Source: Proteobacteria bacterium UBA4656
GTDB taxonomy: Bacteria; Pseudomonadota; Gammaproteobacteria; Xanthomonadales; Ahniellaceae
DNA length: 9,013 nt
NCBI GenBank assembly: GCA_002405525.1
Contig: DHLY01000086.1
Span: 3,043-12,055 of the forward strand
Reading direction: 5' to 3'
Shown here: one piece after another, positions 1-9,013 of the stretch
How positions within the stretch are numbered: position 1 is the stretch's first letter
How the letters are laid out: every line of letters starts with the position of its first letter
Position numbers and translations under genes: made by a program
The notes under the pieces: generated by a model
Databases searched by the model: none
Seen by the model: the letters and a program-made list of their open reading frames with translations, nothing else
Told to the model about the DNA's origin: nothing

Positions 1-126
1 ACCGGCGCCCGGCGTGCGGCGCGACAGCGCCACCAGGCCCGCTGACCCGGCAGCCAGCAACGCGCGTCCGACCATGCCAGTGGCACCCAGAAGCAGGACA
101 TCGGAGGACGGCAGTGCGCTGGACAC
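1..126 (-). CDS. NAD(P)-binding Rossmann-fold protein, partial (N-terminus only)
   Basis: The minus strand is open from position 126 to the window edge and encodes a glycine-rich dinucleotide-binding motif, LLLGATGMVGRALL, about ten residues after the proposed start. It is followed by a short beta strand ending VALSRR. The GxTGxxG pattern with an R-rich end of the second strand is typical of NAD(P)H-dependent epimerase/atypical SDR proteins that use NADPH. About 42 codons are visible and the rest lies outside the window. The start at GTG 126-124 is a guess: no clear Shine-Dalgarno precedes it and the frame stays open further upstream. The gene is divergent from the symporter gene at 210. The fold assignment is fairly sure; the substrate cannot be judged. 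Confidence 0.6.
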   Translation of the reverse strand, partial: MSSALPSSDVLLLGATGMVGRALLAAGSAGLVALSRRTPGAG

Positions 127-209
127 CGCGCCAGCGTAACCTGTTCGGAGGTTCCCTTGATCCGGTTCGAGGTTTCGTGGGAGGTTCGCGGCTCCCGCAG
201 AGGCTGCCG

Positions 210-1619
210 ATGGAACCCGCTCTCCCACCGACCGCCGGCTGGCGCCTCGCCGCCGGCCCGCTGGTCGCCGCGTTGGCCTTCGCCGGCTGCACCCTGGCCG
301 ACCAACCGGCGGCACTGTCGGTCACGGTGGCCGTGACCGCATGGTGCGCCGCGTGGTGGATCTTCGAACCCGTGCACGGCGCGGTCACCGCGCTGGTACC
401 GCTCGCCGTGCTGCCGCTCGCGGGCGTGCTGACCCCGGTGCAGGTGGCGCAGTCCTACGGCAATGAACTGATCCTGCTGATGGCGGGCGGCTTCATGCTG
501 GCGGTGGCGCTGGAGCGCTGCGGCGCGCACCGGCGGATGGCGCTGGGCATGGTGCATGCGTTCGGCGGTGGCGACGGGCGCCGGCTGATCTTCGGCTTCG
601 CCTTCGCCACCGCCTTCATCAGCCTGTGGATTTCCAACACCGCCGCCACGCTGATGATGCTGCCGGTGGCGATGGCGATCCTCGCCACCTACCCGGAACA
701 ACGGGTCGCCGCGCCGCTGGTGCTGGCGATCGCCTACGGCGCCAGCATCGGCGGCATGGGCACGCCGATCGGCACCCCGCCGAACCTGTTCTTCATGCAG
801 GTGTATGAACAGACCACCGGCGCCCGGATGGGCTTTCTGGAATGGATGTCCTTCGGCATCCCCGCGGTGCTGCTGTTCCTGCCGCTGTGCGCGGCCTGGC
901 TGTCGCGCGGGCTGGGTGGCACGCCACCGGCCTCGATCCCGGCACTGGGCCCATGGCAGCCGGCGGAGCGCCGCGTGCTCGCGGTGTTCGGCCTGGTGGC
1001 GCTGGCGTGGATCACGCGCACCGAACCCTTCGGCGGCTGGTCGGGCGCGCTGGGGCTCAAGGGCGCGAACGATGCTGCGGTAGCCCTGCTCGGCGTGGTC
1101 GTGATGTGCCTGGTGCCCGACGGCAAGGGCGGGCGGCTGCTGACCTGGGATGGCGCGGAACGCATCCCGTGGGGCGCGCTGGTGCTGTTCGGCGGCGGCA
1201 TCGCGCTGGCGGCGGCGTTCGATGCGTCCGGCCTGTCGCGCCTGATCGCGGACGACCTCGCGGCATGGAAGGAACTGGCCGTGGGCAGCCCGCTGAACCT
1301 GCTGCTGCTGATGTTCGCGATCTGCGCCACCGTCACCCTGCTGTCCGAGATCGCCTCCAACACCGCCGCCGCCGTGCTGCTGATGCCGATCCTCGCCACC
1401 GCGGCGACCGCGGTCGGCGTGGACCCCGCGCTGTTCATGGTGCCGGCGGTGCTGGCCGCCAGTTGCGGCTTCATGCTGCCGGTCGCCACCGCCCCGAACC
1501 TCGTCGCCTACGGCACGCGCCAGGTCACGGCGCAACGCATGCTGCGCGAAGGCGCGGTGGTGGACCTGATCGGCGTGCTGGTGCTGACCGGGGTGTGCTG
1601 GGTGGCGTTCGGGCGGTGA
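210..1619 (+). CDS. DASS/SLC13-family sodium:dicarboxylate (or sulfate) symporter
   Basis: The predicted protein is a 469-residue inner-membrane secondary transporter importing di- or tricarboxylates or sulfate with sodium. Both DASS signature hairpins are present: S-N-T at residues 142-144 and again at 383-385. These SNT motifs bind Na+ and substrate carboxylates in the family. The first is followed by the conserved ASIGGMGTPIGTPPN segment (about 178-192), the second by MLPVATAPN (422-430). Many hydrophobic helices run from residue 15 to the C-terminus, and the length is normal for bacterial DASS. ATG 210 is chosen over the in-frame ATG at 114 because an AGAGG ribosome site lies 6 nt before it and residues before it are Arg/Gly-rich and atypical for the family. 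The substrate cannot be read from sequence. Sulfate would fit the sulfur amino acid genes nearby, but these are not in the same transcription unit, so C4-dicarboxylate is at least as likely. Confidence 0.88.
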   Translation: MEPALPPTAGWRLAAGPLVAALAFAGCTLADQPAALSVTVAVTAWCAAWWIFEPVHGAVTALVPLAVLPLAGVLTPVQVAQSYGNELILLMAGGFMLAVALERCGAHRRMALGMVHAFGGGDGRRLIFGFAFATAFISLWISNTAATLMMLPVAMAILATYPEQRVAAPLVLAIAYGASIGGMGTPIGTPPNLFFMQVYEQTTGARMGFLEWMSFGIPAVLLFLPLCAAWLSRGLGGTPPASIPALGPWQPAERRVLAVFGLVALAWITRTEPFGGWSGALGLKGANDAAVALLGVVVMCLVPDGKGGRLLTWDGAERIPWGALVLFGGGIALAAAFDASGLSRLIADDLAAWKELAVGSPLNLLLLMFAICATVTLLSEIASNTAAAVLLMPILATAATAVGVDPALFMVPAVLAASCGFMLPVATAPNLVAYGTRQVTAQRMLREGAVVDLIGVLVLTGVCWVAFGR

Positions 1620-1653
1620 GCCGGCCGCCGGGCGCGGGAAGAAAGTCCGCGCT

Positions 1654-1668
1654 CCGGTGTAGTACCGG
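1654..1668 (+). repeat. Small inverted repeat upstream of the sigma-factor cassette
   Basis: CCGGT (1654-1658) and ACCGG (1664-1668) form a perfect 5-bp inverted repeat around GTAGT, in the 83-nt gap before the 241-aa gene. It could be an operator or part of an autoregulated promoter of the ECF cassette. It is short in a GC-rich background, so chance is a real alternative. Confidence 0.25.
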
Positions 1669-1702
1669 GTAACCGCGGCCCGTCGCCGCGTGGGAGCACG
1701 CC

Positions 1703-2428
1703 ATGAACCGCAGTTTCTTGACCTTCATCGCCGTCTGCGCCGCGGGGGCTTTCGCGCTGGTCCTCCTGGCGACCTGGCAGTTCACGCCGCGCATCGGAGA
1801 GGTGCCGGCCGACCCGATGGTGCTGCGGGTCCACGCGGTGCCGCCGGCGCGCGCCGAGGGAATCCGCGAAGCGCTGACGCTCAGCCTGATGGGCGGCCCA
1901 GGCGAGGCGCCGATGGGGCGCGTGGCCACCACCGGCCTGCCCGGGCAACTGCTGGTGCTGGCACCCGCCAGCATCCAGGCCGGAATTGGCGATGCGATCG
2001 CGACCCTCGGCGCGGGCGCGCCGGCGGCGGACGCATCGGACAGCGTGACGCTCGACCTGTGGTCGATCGTCGCGGTGCCGGGCGAGGGCGCCGACGATCC
2101 CACGCTGGCGCCGCTCGCCGCTGCGCTCGATGCGGCACGCCCGGCGCTGGGCCGGGTGCGCTTCGAACAGGGCGACGCCCTGAGCGTCACCGCCCTGGCC
2201 GCCAACGAACCATTCGACGCCCGGACCCCCGGCGGCTTCGCCGTCAATGGTGTCCTGAATCGCGCCGAGTCGGGCGTCACGGCGCGACTCGGCGTATCCA
2301 ATCCGGCGCTATCCACCACGTTGCAGTTGCGCTTCGGCGAGGCGCTGGTGGTGGCCCGGGTGCCCGATGGAGACAGCCGCATCCGAGTGCTGGTGGCCCG
2401 CGCCCGGCCCGTCGATGCCCGCGGCTGA
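1703..2428 (+). CDS. Unrecognised membrane-anchored or exported protein ahead of an ECF sigma gene
   Basis: I do not recognise this 241-residue protein. It starts with a short basic N-terminus and one hydrophobic helix (about residues 5-24, FLTFIAVCAAGAFALVLLA), so it is either anchored in the inner membrane with the rest in the periplasm or a secreted protein with an uncleaved signal. No lipobox is seen. The periplasmic part alternates short strands and helices. The segment around residues 40-100 (LRVHAVPPARAEGIREAL, later GQLLVLAPASIQAGI) loosely recalls the strand-helix pattern of secretin N domains, a weak fold impression only. There are no cysteines outside the N-terminal helix. A GGAG site 6 nt upstream supports the ATG at 1703. 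The sigma factor begins 15 nt after its stop, suggesting cotranscription and possibly a role as envelope sensor or partner of the sigma/anti-sigma pair. Confidence 0.75.
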   Translation: MNRSFLTFIAVCAAGAFALVLLATWQFTPRIGEVPADPMVLRVHAVPPARAEGIREALTLSLMGGPGEAPMGRVATTGLPGQLLVLAPASIQAGIGDAIATLGAGAPAADASDSVTLDLWSIVAVPGEGADDPTLAPLAAALDAARPALGRVRFEQGDALSVTALAANEPFDARTPGGFAVNGVLNRAESGVTARLGVSNPALSTTLQLRFGEALVVARVPDGDSRIRVLVARARPVDARG

Positions 2429-2443
2429 GCGCGGCGGCCGCGC

Positions 2444-2944
2444 GTGGCCCTGGACGAAGCGGCGCTGCTGGCGGCCTACCGCCGCCTGCGGCAGCCGCTG
2501 CACAACGTGCTCTACCGTTGGCTTTGGCATGCACCTGACTGCGAGGACGTGATGCACGATGCCTTCCTGCGCGTGTGGGATCGCCGCGCGACGGTGGATG
2601 CGTCGAAGGTCGACGCGCTGCTTTACGCCACCGCGCTGAACCTGGCGAAGAACCGCCTGCGCTGGCGCGGATTGTGGCGCTTCGTGGCGCCGGAACGCGA
2701 CGCGGCCGGCGACGAAGATCCCGCGCTGGATGCCGAAGCCCATCTCGCGCAGCGGCGGGTGCGCGCCGCGCTGGAACGGCTCGACGATACCGCGCGCAAC
2801 GTGCTGCTGCTGTCGGAGTTCGCCGGGCTCGACACCGCGCAACTGGCCGAAGTGCTCGGCGTGGCGCCGGGCACGGTGGGTTCGCGCCGGCACCGCGCGC
2901 TGGCCGCCCTGCGACGCGAACTGGGAGACGGCCATGGCACGTGA
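2444..2944 (+). CDS. ECF-type (sigma-70 family, group 4) RNA polymerase sigma factor
   Basis: The 166-residue product has the two-domain layout of extracytoplasmic-function sigma factors. The sigma-2 region (about residues 8-80) contains DCEDVMHDAFLRVW (32-45), the conserved core-binding and -10 recognition helix. The sigma-4 region (about 107-158) ends in the helix-turn-helix LAEVLGVAPGTVGSRRHRAL (134-153), which reads the -35 element. The linker is short and acidic. Start is GTG 2444, the only suitable start after the preceding stop; the ribosome site is weak, so coupling to the upstream gene is likely. The end overlaps the next gene by 11 nt, typical for a sigma gene cotranscribed with its anti-sigma factor. 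Its regulon cannot be told from the window; the cassette itself and perhaps the downstream lipase gene are candidates. Confidence 0.9.
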   Translation: MALDEAALLAAYRRLRQPLHNVLYRWLWHAPDCEDVMHDAFLRVWDRRATVDASKVDALLYATALNLAKNRLRWRGLWRFVAPERDAAGDEDPALDAEAHLAQRRVRAALERLDDTARNVLLLSEFAGLDTAQLAEVLGVAPGTVGSRRHRALAALRRELGDGHGT

Positions 2945-3266
2945 ACTCGAACGCTGGTTGCCGCTGCTGAAGGCAACCGCGGGCGGCGAGCGCCGATTGC
3001 GGGAGGCGCTGGCCGAACGCCGTCGCGAAGCCGCGCCGCCCTGGCAGCCGGCGCTGGCCGGGGTGTGCTGCGCGCTGCTCGCGGCCGCACTGTTGCCCAC
3101 GCCCGGCACCCACCCGCACCGGCCCGACATCAGCCGCGCGCTGGACCTGCCGCCGCCACCGGTGGTGCAGGTCGAAAACGGCGCCGCGATCGAGGTCCCG
3201 GTCGCCTCCGAGGGCGTGCGCGTGGTGCTGGTGATGGACCTCGGCGAAGGCGCGGCCAGGCAGTGA
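2934..3266 (+). CDS. Single-pass membrane protein, candidate anti-sigma factor
   Basis: The 110-residue product has a charged cytoplasmic N-terminus predicted as helical (MARELERWLPLL, then RRLREALAERRRE to about residue 33). One transmembrane helix follows (about 38-54, LAGVCCALLAAALLP), then a roughly 55-residue periplasmic tail with a proline run (73-76) and a strand-rich end. This topology and its 11-nt overlap with the sigma gene are those of a membrane-bound anti-sigma factor that holds the sigma factor through the cytoplasmic part. The usual zinc-binding HxxxCxxC motif of ZAS-type anti-sigma factors is absent, and the cytoplasmic part is only about 37 residues. The function is therefore inferred from context, not homology. 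It could also be an accessory membrane protein of unknown role. Confidence 0.7.
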   Translation: MARELERWLPLLKATAGGERRLREALAERRREAAPPWQPALAGVCCALLAAALLPTPGTHPHRPDISRALDLPPPPVVQVENGAAIEVPVASEGVRVVLVMDLGEGAARQ

Positions 3267-3364
3267 CCGATCGTTGCCGCACCGCAGCTTGCCCCATCGT
3301 CCAGCGGCGCGGCGCGCGGTCTCGGGGTAGCGTGGTCCTGCATCGTCACCGGGGAGGGTGGAGC

Positions 3365-4069
3365 ATGCGCAAGACGATCCTGTGCGGTCTCGCGGGCGCG
3401 GGGCTGTTGGTGGCTGGCGTCGCGCCGGTTGCGGCCCAGGCCTGCCGCGACAGCGTGGTGATGGTCCACGGCAACACCGGCCGGCCATCGGACTTCGACA
3501 ACACGTACAACGAACTGCGCGCGCGCGGCTACACGGTCGCGCAGTTGTATCGCCCGGACTGGGGCAGCAAGCTGTGCGCAGCCTGCAACGATCATTCGGG
3601 CAGCGAGGAGACGCCGGTCATCAATGCGATGATCGACGCACTCGCGTCATCGTGCAGCGGACGCATCGACGTGCTCGGGCACTCGATGGGGGCCACGCTC
3701 GCCGCGCGGGTGATCGACCGCTACGCGCTGTCGGCCGACGTCGACGCCTTCGTCGGCATCGCCGGCGCCTTCCGTGGGCTGCGCTCCTGCGGGACGTGGC
3801 CGTTCGCGGTCGCGACCAGCACCTGCGGCTACTGGGGCCTGTCGATCGGCAGCCCGTTTCTGGGCAGCATCGCCGGCGACCGCTTCGGGACGCGGATGTA
3901 CTCGATCAAGTCGTGGTCGGACCAGATCGTCTGCTTCGGCGGCATCTGCACCGTGGGCGGCGTGCACAGCTCGCAGATCGCCGGCGAGAACGCCAGCTAC
4001 ACCTACGCGCTCGGCCACTTCGGCCTGCTGACCGCGACGGCAGGCGCGCAAGCCGACCTGATCCGCTGA
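3365..4069 (+). CDS. Secreted triacylglycerol lipase/esterase (class-2-like alpha/beta hydrolase)
   Basis: The 234-residue product has a Sec signal peptide: MRK, a hydrophobic core, and a probable AQA cleavage site after residue 26. The mature part is a small alpha/beta hydrolase resembling class 2 lipases such as Bacillus LipA and actinobacterial homologues. VVMVHGNTG (31-39) forms the oxyanion-hole loop. G-H-S-M-G (105-109) carries the nucleophile Ser107, and the likely triad partners are Asp186 (SWSDQ) and His218 (LGHFGLL). The mature protein has eight cysteines (27, 71, 74, 97, 142, 154, 190, 195), an even number suggesting up to four disulfides and an extracellular life. The start has a GGAGG site 7 nt upstream. 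It follows the sigma cassette by 98 nt and may have its own promoter. The true substrate (triglyceride, short ester, polymer) cannot be judged. Confidence 0.85.
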   Translation: MRKTILCGLAGAGLLVAGVAPVAAQACRDSVVMVHGNTGRPSDFDNTYNELRARGYTVAQLYRPDWGSKLCAACNDHSGSEETPVINAMIDALASSCSGRIDVLGHSMGATLAARVIDRYALSADVDAFVGIAGAFRGLRSCGTWPFAVATSTCGYWGLSIGSPFLGSIAGDRFGTRMYSIKSWSDQIVCFGGICTVGGVHSSQIAGENASYTYALGHFGLLTATAGAQADLIR

Positions 4070-4072
4070 CGC

Positions 4073-5071
4073 TCACCCCGCGGCGAAACCCTTCACCGCC
4101 AGCCATTCGCGGTTGTAGAGCCGCGATTGGTAGCGCGCACCGCCGTCGCACAGGATGGTGGCGATCACGTGGCCGGGGCCGAGGCGGTGCGCCAGCGCGA
4201 GGGCTGCGGCCACGTTGAGGCCTGAGGTGAAGCCGAGGAACAGGCCTTCCTCGCGCAGGAGCCGATGCGCCACTGCCACCGTGTGTGCGTCCTCGATGCG
4301 CAGGGCTTCGTCGACCGGCGCGCCGTCGAAGTTGGCGGTCACGCGGCCGATGCCGACGCCCTCGGTCACCGACGATCGCGGGTCGGGCACCAGCGCGCCG
4401 GTGTTCACGTAGCCGTGCAGCGCGCTGCCCGGTGGGTCGGCCAGCACGATGCGGATCGACGGATCGCGCGCCTTGAGTCCGCGGCCGACGCCGGCCAGCG
4501 TGCCGCCGGTGCCGGCGGCCGCGACGAAGGCATGCAGGCGGCCGCCGGTCGCCGCCCACAGTTCCGGCGCGGTGGTCGCCGCGTGCGCGTCGCGATTGGC
4601 CGGATTGTCGAACTGGTTGGCCCACACCGCGCCGGGGATCTCGCCGGCCAGGCGCGCGGCGGCCTTCTGGTAGTGGTTGTCGTTGGCGTAGGGCACGGCC
4701 GGCACGGTGCGCACCTCGGCGCCGAGCGCCTGCAGCACCGCGTACTTTTCCGGCGACTGGTTGTCGGGCAGCACCAGCACGCAGCGATAGCCCAGCGCGT
4801 TGCACACGTGCGCGAGCCCGATGCCGGTGTTGCCGGCCGTGCCCTCCACCACGGTGCCGCCGGGCGCGAGCAGGCCGCGACGTTCGGCATCGCGCACCAG
4901 CGCCAGCGCGGCGCGGTCCTTCACCGAGCCACCCGGATTGAGGAACTCGGCCTTGCCGAGGATCTCGCAGCCGGTGCCGGCCGCGATGCGCGACAGGCGC
5001 AGCAGCGGGGTCTGGCCGATCGCGCCGATCAGTCCGGCGCGTGGTGCGTCGATCGTGACCGCGCCCTCCAT
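4073..5071 (-). CDS. cysK-like: Cysteine synthase/cystathionine beta-synthase family PLP enzyme
   Basis: This 332-residue fold-type II PLP enzyme most likely makes cysteine from an O-acylserine and sulfide. The PLP lysine is K51 in NPGGSVKDRAA (45-55). The substrate/carboxylate loop reads T-A-G-N-T-G (78-83), where classical CysK has TSGNTG. The phosphate-binding loop is GTGGT (187-191), and DGGARYQSRLYN closes the fold (309-320). There is no C-terminal CBS domain pair. This variant matches a CysK subgroup in which EGTAGNTG is usual, so Ala79 is not a lesion. It is last in the metY-metX-hom operon, with only 3 nt between the hom stop and this ATG. It could alternatively act as a short cystathionine beta-synthase, or use O-succinylserine, a cysteine precursor reported in xanthomonads. 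Family is sure; exact substrate is open. Confidence 0.85.
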   Translation of the reverse strand: MEGAVTIDAPRAGLIGAIGQTPLLRLSRIAAGTGCEILGKAEFLNPGGSVKDRAALALVRDAERRGLLAPGGTVVEGTAGNTGIGLAHVCNALGYRCVLVLPDNQSPEKYAVLQALGAEVRTVPAVPYANDNHYQKAAARLAGEIPGAVWANQFDNPANRDAHAATTAPELWAATGGRLHAFVAAAGTGGTLAGVGRGLKARDPSIRIVLADPPGSALHGYVNTGALVPDPRSSVTEGVGIGRVTANFDGAPVDEALRIEDAHTVAVAHRLLREEGLFLGFTSGLNVAAALALAHRLGPGHVIATILCDGGARYQSRLYNREWLAVKGFAAG

Positions 5072-5074
5072 CCG

Positions 5075-6216
5075 TCAGCCCCCGCCACGCCGCGCCAGCA
5101 GGGCGCGCGAGGCGGAGAGGATATCGCCCAGCACGCCGGCTGCGGTGACCTCGGGCCCGGCACCGGGGCCGCCAATCAGCAGCGGCAGCGCGTCGTGGAA
5201 CTCGGTGCGGATGCGCAGCAGGTTCTCGCCCGCGCGCACCCGCGCCAGCGGCGAGTCCTGCGGCACGTCGCGCACCGCCACGCGCGCGCCGTCGACGTCC
5301 CACGACGCGACGGCGACCAGCCGCCGGCCGCGCGCCTCGGCGTCGTCGGCACGCACCCGCCAGCGGAAGTCGGTCGCGCCGTCCGGCGCGTCCGGCGACC
5401 AGGCCACGGGATCGACCAGCGGCTCGATGGCGACGTCGTCGGCCTCCACCGGCACGCCGGCCTCGCGGGCGAGGATCACGATCTTGCGCGCGAGGTCGCG
5501 CGCGGCGAGGTCCTCGCGCGGATCGGGCTCGGTGTAGCCCTTGGCGCGCGCCTCGGCCACCGAGCCGGAGAACGACGCGCCCTCGTGCAGCCGCGAGAGC
5601 ACATAGGACAGGGAACCGGAGAGCACGCCCTCGATGGCGAGGATGCGCTCGCCGCGCAGGCGCAGCGCGCGCAGCGTCGACAGCACGGGCAGCGCGGCGC
5701 CGACCGTGGTCTCGTAGCGCCACGGCGCGCCGCCGTTGGCGGCGAGTTCCTGCAACTGCGTCCAGCGCGCCAGCGACCCCGCGCCCGCGCGCTTGTTGGC
5801 ACCGGCTACGCCGATGCCAACGGCCAGCAGGCCGGCATACTCGTCGGCCAGCGACTCGCTGGCGGTGCAGTCGACCAGCATCGTCGGTGTCCCGTGGTCG
5901 ACGGTCTGTTCGACCAGATCGGCCCAGTCGCGCGGGTGGCGGGGCGCGAAAGCCGCGGCGGCCGGGAAGGGATCGAGGCCGGCGGGATCCTGCGCCATCC
6001 CGCGGCGGTCGAAGGCCGCGCGCAGGCGCAGCGCAACGCCGGTGCGCGCGGCGATGCCGGCGGCTTCGCGCGCCAGCAGGCGGCGCAGCGCACCACCGAC
6101 CTGCCCGCGCGGACCGGCCAGCAGCAAGTCCACCGGGCGGCGGCGCACCGCGGCGACCGCGTCGCGCAGGGTCGGCGCGTGGCGCGACGAGGCGATCAGT
6201 CGCGGCAGCGGGACGC

Positions 6217-6220
<4 letters not shown>
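5075..6220 (-). CDS. hom: Homoserine dehydrogenase, monofunctional ThrA/MetL-type catalytic domain
   Basis: The 381-residue enzyme reduces aspartate semialdehyde to homoserine with NAD(P)H, feeding metX next door and also threonine synthesis. The N-terminal Rossmann segment is LLLAGPRGQVGGALRRLL (G36, G39, G42). A-N-K (141-143) supplies the conserved lysine K143. The catalytic stretch GYTEPDPREDL plus ARDLARK aligns with yeast homoserine dehydrogenase so that E231, D237, D242 and K246 occupy the places of its E208, D214, D219 and K223. There is no aspartokinase domain in front and no ACT domain behind, so the usual threonine feedback site is absent. Start is GTG 6220-6218, whose GTGA overlaps the metX stop; a GGGGAG ribosome site lies 7 nt upstream. 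The N-terminus has about 30 residues before the first Rossmann strand. Fairly certain assignment. Confidence 0.93.
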
Positions 6221-8767
<2,547 letters not shown>

Positions 8768-8788
<21 letters not shown>

Positions 8789-8863
8789 CGCGTGCGGACA
8801 CATGCACATGCAGCAACACATGCAGGCGGCGGGACGGGCGGCAGGGGCGGTCTGGTGATTCAT
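8768..8863 (-). CDS. Cys/Met-rich leader peptide of the metY-metX-hom-cysK operon
   Basis: This 31-codon ORF (ATG 8863, TAG 8770-8768) encodes a peptide beginning MNHQTAP, with C-M-C-C-C-M-C-M-C at residues 14-22: six Cys and three Met in nine consecutive codons. The rest is rich in Ala, Arg and Pro. It sits between a sigma-70 promoter and a Rho-independent terminator upstream of metY, the layout of his, thr or leu leader peptides. Its presumed job is to stall ribosomes when charged tRNA-Cys or tRNA-Met is short, so that the antiterminator forms. Two of the six Cys codons are UGU, likely rarer than UGC in such GC-rich DNA. There is no Shine-Dalgarno; the promoter position implies a 5' UTR of only a few bases, so initiation is probably leaderless or nearly so. 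The peptide itself need not have a function. The frame is open further upstream but that part would contain the promoter. Confidence 0.8.
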
Positions 8864-8874
8864 CGCGATGCAGA

Positions 8875-8902
8875 GATATATCCCGGGGGCGCGGGGTGTC
8901 AA
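8875..8902 (-). promoter_or_regulatory. Sigma-70-type promoter of the methionine/cysteine operon
   Basis: On the minus strand there is a perfect TTGACA -35 box (8902-8897), a 16-nt spacer, and TATATC as -10 (8880-8875), matching four of six consensus bases including the TATA core. An alternative -10, TATCTC with 18-nt spacing, overlaps it. Transcription should start near 8869-8866, only about 3-6 nt before the leader-peptide ATG. It stands out as an AT-rich patch in GC-rich DNA. Confidence 0.75.
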
Positions 8903-8931
8903 GTGATTTCTTGGCATGAGGGCCTTTTGGA

Positions 8932-8948
8932 GGGCCCAGGGCCCAGGG
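8932..8948. repeat. Short period-7 GGGCCCA repeat
   Basis: GGGCCCA is repeated about 2.4 times in tandem, 30 bp upstream of the -35 box of the met operon. With GGGCC at 8920-8924 it can also form a small hairpin with a TTTT-containing loop. No T-tract follows, so a terminator is not supported. Its role is unknown. Confidence 0.4.
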
Positions 8949-8981
8949 TACAGGTGGGGAACCGATGGGCGTCGACGTGCC

Positions 8982-9008
8982 GCTCGCGGCCTCCCTGTGG
9001 GAGCGAGC
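8982..9008. repeat. REP-like imperfect palindrome at the window edge
   Basis: GCTCGC (8982-8987) pairs with GCGAGC (9003-9008). Inside, TCCC/GGGA (8992-8995, 8999-9002) close a TGT loop, with GGCC bulged on one side. The CCTGTGGGAGCGA core resembles the repetitive extragenic palindromes common in Pseudomonas and Xanthomonadaceae genomes. Only one copy is visible and the window ends here, so repetitiveness is unproven. Confidence 0.5.
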
Positions 9009-9013
9009 AACGC

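Noticed and set aside
114..209. Earlier ATG for the symporter gene
   Set aside because: The extra 32 residues are Arg/Gly-rich, overlap the divergent gene's start, and lack the ribosome site found before ATG 210.
2277..3595. Two long minus-strand frames opposite the sigma cassette
   Set aside because: They are antisense to genes with clear sigma-factor domains, are Arg/Ala-rich and have no recognisable motif.
8918..8948. Terminator of a gene upstream of the met operon
   Set aside because: The GGGCC/GGCCC hairpin has no T-tract on either strand, and no gene is seen to end there.

Overview
The window is very GC-rich and almost fully coding. Gene content and style suggest a gammaproteobacterium of the Lysobacter/Xanthomonas family (Lysobacteraceae = Xanthomonadaceae): a metY-metX-hom cluster, frequent GTG starts, short overlaps, and a GTGGGAGCGA-type REP-like hairpin at the right edge. 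This placement is inference; no rRNA or other marker gene is present.

Left part, positions 1-4069. A minus-strand NAD(P)-binding (Rossmann) protein is cut off by the window start. Divergent from it is a DASS/SLC13-type sodium:anion symporter. Then follows a compact plus-strand cassette: an unrecognised 241-aa membrane-anchored protein, an ECF-type RNA polymerase sigma factor, and an overlapping 110-aa single-pass membrane protein that is the likely anti-sigma factor. Next comes a secreted class-2-like lipase with eight cysteines in its mature part. It converges, with only 3 nt between stop codons, on the right-hand operon.

Right part, positions 8902 down to 4073 on the minus strand. This is one tightly packed sulfur amino acid operon in the order metY (O-acetylhomoserine sulfhydrylase), metX (homoserine O-acyltransferase), hom (homoserine dehydrogenase), cysK-like (cysteine synthase family). 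The first two junctions are GTGA stop/start overlaps and the third is a 3-nt gap. Together the products make homoserine, acylate it, sulfhydrylate it to homocysteine (the methionine precursor), and probably make cysteine.

The most notable feature lies upstream of metY. A TTGACA/TATATC promoter sits about 11 nt before a 31-codon ORF with nine consecutive Cys/Met codons (C-M-C-C-C-M-C-M-C). Between this ORF and metY lies a Rho-independent terminator. Two mutually exclusive sets of alternative base pairs can be read in the leader: a 10-bp perfect duplex covering the Cys codons, and an antiterminator that captures the 5' arm of the terminator. This is the layout of a ribosome-stalling transcription attenuator. 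It would sense cysteine and methionine together, matching an operon that serves both amino acids. All pairings were read by eye; no folding energies were computed.
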